A stretch of 8,961 bases of DNA from an uncultured Planctomycetota bacterium (lineage in GTDB: Bacteria > Planctomycetota > SZUA-567 > JAFGNG01), in contig CAMZKK010000040.1 of NCBI GenBank assembly GCA_947311175.1, positions 1 to 8,961 on the forward strand, read 5' to 3'. The notes beneath the pieces are model-generated. The model was not told the DNA's origin, did not search any database, and saw nothing but the letters and a program-made list of their open reading frames with translations. Made by a program: the position numbers and the translations under genes. Positions within the stretch are counted from its first letter, which is position 1; every line of letters starts with the position of its first letter. This document shows positions 7,505-8,961 of the stretch, piece by piece.

Positions 7505-7533
7505 ATAATATACTAGCAATTAACTATTGTCAA
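7505..7533 (-). promoter_or_regulatory. sigma-70-type promoter for the minus-strand operon
   Basis: Reading the minus strand, TTGACA (7533-7528) is followed by a 17-nt spacer and TATTAT (7510-7505). This gives a perfect -35 and 5 of 6 matches at -10. The predicted start is near 7498, giving a leader of about 27 nt before the 28-codon ORF. Confidence 0.8.
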
Positions 7534-7552
7534 ATTAGAGAAAGACAAAAAG

Positions 7553-8961
7553 ATGCAAAATTACCGAGAACAGGCAGTTCGTATTATAAGCTCACTTGTT
7601 GAGATGGATGAAGAAAAGATAAATCCTTTGCTGGTGACACCACCCGACCCAAAGATGGGAGATATTGGATTTCCTTGTTTTCTGTTGGCAAAGATGATGA
7701 AAAAAAGCCCAATGGAAATTGCTGATGAGTTGGCTAAGAAGGAACCTGAAAGCAAAGTCTTCAGCAAGATTGCAGCGGTAGGACCATATTTGAATTTTAC
7801 TATCAATCCAGCAGGAATGATAAGTTCAACCTTGTCTGAAGTTATGAATAATGAAAAATCTTACGGAAGCAGTAATATTGGTAACGGTCAGACAGTTATT
7901 GTTGATTACTCTAGTCCGAATATTGCTAAACCTCTCGCAATCCATCATATCCGTTCGACAATTATCGGGGCAGCTCTTTGCCGAATCTATCGTTATGCCG
8001 GATATAAGGTCGAAGCTATAAACCACCTTGGGGATTGGGGGACAAATTTTGGGCAGCTGATGGTATCTTATAAAAAAGCAGAGGCACTTAACCCTGAACA
8101 GAAGGTTAATATTAGTGAGTTGTTGCGATTGTATATTCAGTTTCATAAAGATGCGGAAAATGATTCTTCTTTGCAGGAGGAGGCAAAGGCTTGGTTTACC
8201 AAACTTGAAAATGGAGATGAAGAAGCCGTTAGACTTTGGAAATTATTTTGTGAAGAAAGCTTGAAGTCATTTAAGGCTCTCTATAAGCGACTTGGGGTTG
8301 AATTTGATTATTATACCGGAGAAAGCTTTTTCAATGACAAGATGGATGCTTGCTTAGAGCTGATTGCGGAGAAAAATTTATCGGAAGTTAGCGATGATGC
8401 ATTAGTGGTAAAACTTGAAGATTATGGTATGCCACCATGTTTGCTCCGAAAAAAAGACGGATCTACGCTTTATGCAACTCGGGATTTGGCTGCGGCATTA
8501 TACCGCTATGATAAATACAAATTTGATAAATGCCTGTATGTGGTTGCAAATCAACAAGAGCTTCATTTTAGGCAGATAAATAAAGTTCTGGAATTGATGG
8601 GTTATGATTGGTCAAAAAATATGGTTCACATCAAGTTCGGAATGTTGTCGTTCGGAGCTGGTATTTTTGATAATCAAGGGGAGGATAGAGTAACCGGTTC
8701 GACAAGAAAGGGCAATATTGTTTTTCTTGAAGATGTTCGTGATAAAGCAACGGCAAAGGCGAGAGCTTTGCTTGAAGGCGGTTCAAAAGACCCCGACATC
8801 GCAGATAAGATTGACTCGCTTTCGGAAGATATCGGACTTGGGGCAATTATTTTCAATGAATTAGCACAGCGACGGATGAAAGATGTTATCTTTACTTGGG
8901 AGAAGGCATTAAACTTGCAGGGTGATAGTGGGCCATATTTGCAATATACTCATGCAAGGCT
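7553..8961 (+). CDS. argS: arginyl-tRNA synthetase ArgS (3' end outside the window)
   Basis: A class I synthetase that charges tRNA-Arg with arginine using ATP. The first 469 codons are present and the frame is open to the window edge. The N-terminal Add-1 tRNA-binding domain (about 1-110) leads into the Rossmann core. The signature SPNIAKP (121-127) is followed by AIHH (129-132) and IRSTIIG; the canonical HIGH motif thus has Ala and His at its first and third positions. NHLGDWGTNFGQL, LYATRDLAA and the KMSKS-equivalent STRKG (383-387) are present, and the visible end is the family's GPYLQYTHAR. The ATG at 7553 was chosen because it lies downstream of the consensus promoter and gives the usual N-terminus. 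Its ribosome site is weak (purine-rich GAGAAAG). Transcribed divergently from the signalling operon. Confidence 0.96.
   Translation, partial: MQNYREQAVRIISSLVEMDEEKINPLLVTPPDPKMGDIGFPCFLLAKMMKKSPMEIADELAKKEPESKVFSKIAAVGPYLNFTINPAGMISSTLSEVMNNEKSYGSSNIGNGQTVIVDYSSPNIAKPLAIHHIRSTIIGAALCRIYRYAGYKVEAINHLGDWGTNFGQLMVSYKKAEALNPEQKVNISELLRLYIQFHKDAENDSSLQEEAKAWFTKLENGDEEAVRLWKLFCEESLKSFKALYKRLGVEFDYYTGESFFNDKMDACLELIAEKNLSEVSDDALVVKLEDYGMPPCLLRKKDGSTLYATRDLAAALYRYDKYKFDKCLYVVANQQELHFRQINKVLELMGYDWSKNMVHIKFGMLSFGAGIFDNQGEDRVTGSTRKGNIVFLEDVRDKATAKARALLEGGSKDPDIADKIDSLSEDIGLGAIIFNELAQRRMKDVIFTWEKALNLQGDSGPYLQYTHAR

Noticed and set aside
7511..7527. Imperfect palindrome TAGTTAATTGCTA in the minus-promoter spacer
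   Set aside because: Only the outer three bases and one inner pair are symmetric, and in such AT-rich sequence this is expected by chance.
7500..7552. T-box or other riboswitch in the argS leader
   Set aside because: The leader is only about 53 nt, with no T-box sequence, stem array or terminator hairpin.
7561..8146. Minus-strand open frames opposite argS
   Set aside because: They lie antisense to an unmistakable argS frame, have no ribosome site and encode low-complexity peptides with no recognisable family.
1..8961. Mobile element, CRISPR array or phage remnant
   Set aside because: No transposase or integrase, terminal inverted repeats, direct-repeat arrays or tRNA-like attachment site was seen, and base composition looks uniform.

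Overview
This is an AT-rich bacterial chromosome segment with seven recognisable genes, one short unclassified ORF and one well-defined promoter region. Everything from about 7500 leftward lies on the minus strand as one tightly packed run. In transcription order it is: a 28-codon ORF, a GAF-SpoIIE (PP2C-type) phosphatase, the tRNA adenosine deaminase tadA, a cytoplasmic GH13 alpha-amylase-family enzyme, a single-domain response regulator, a large hybrid kinase (REC-GGDEF-pseudoREC-histidine kinase-REC) and a PAS-domain protein. The plus strand carries argS, which runs off the right edge.

The taxon cannot be fixed from the window alone. The PAS domain with a Cys-x4-Cys-x6-Cys-Pro signature and the variant ArgRS signature suggest an environmental, probably anaerobic Gram-negative lineage. 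Desulfobacterota or Planctomycetota/PVC-like lineages are possible. This is an inference with low confidence. No transposase, integrase, CRISPR array, tRNA or rRNA was seen.

Layout. 1-48: short tail with a weak hairpin. 49-4177: signalling block (PAS protein, hybrid kinase/cyclase, receiver) with gaps of 3 and 10 nt. 4202-5467: GH13 enzyme, 24 nt upstream of the receiver gene. 5468-5577: 110-nt gap, the only sizeable gap inside the run. 5578-7471: tadA, phosphatase and short ORF, with tadA joined to the phosphatase by a one-base TAATG overlap. 7465-7533: two near-consensus sigma-70 promoters pointing at each other, with almost coincident predicted start points. 7553-8961: argS.

How the genes may work together (inference). 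The phosphatase, receiver, hybrid kinase with diguanylate cyclase domain and PAS protein look like parts of one phospho-signalling and c-di-GMP module, co-transcribed with a glucan-active enzyme. The PAS protein has no output domain, one receiver in the hybrid kinase has lost its phospho-acceptor Asp, and the phosphatase has Lys at a normally metal-binding Asp. Several parts may therefore act through protein contacts rather than standard catalysis. The two housekeeping translation genes, tadA and argS, are tied to this module by operon position and by the facing promoters respectively.
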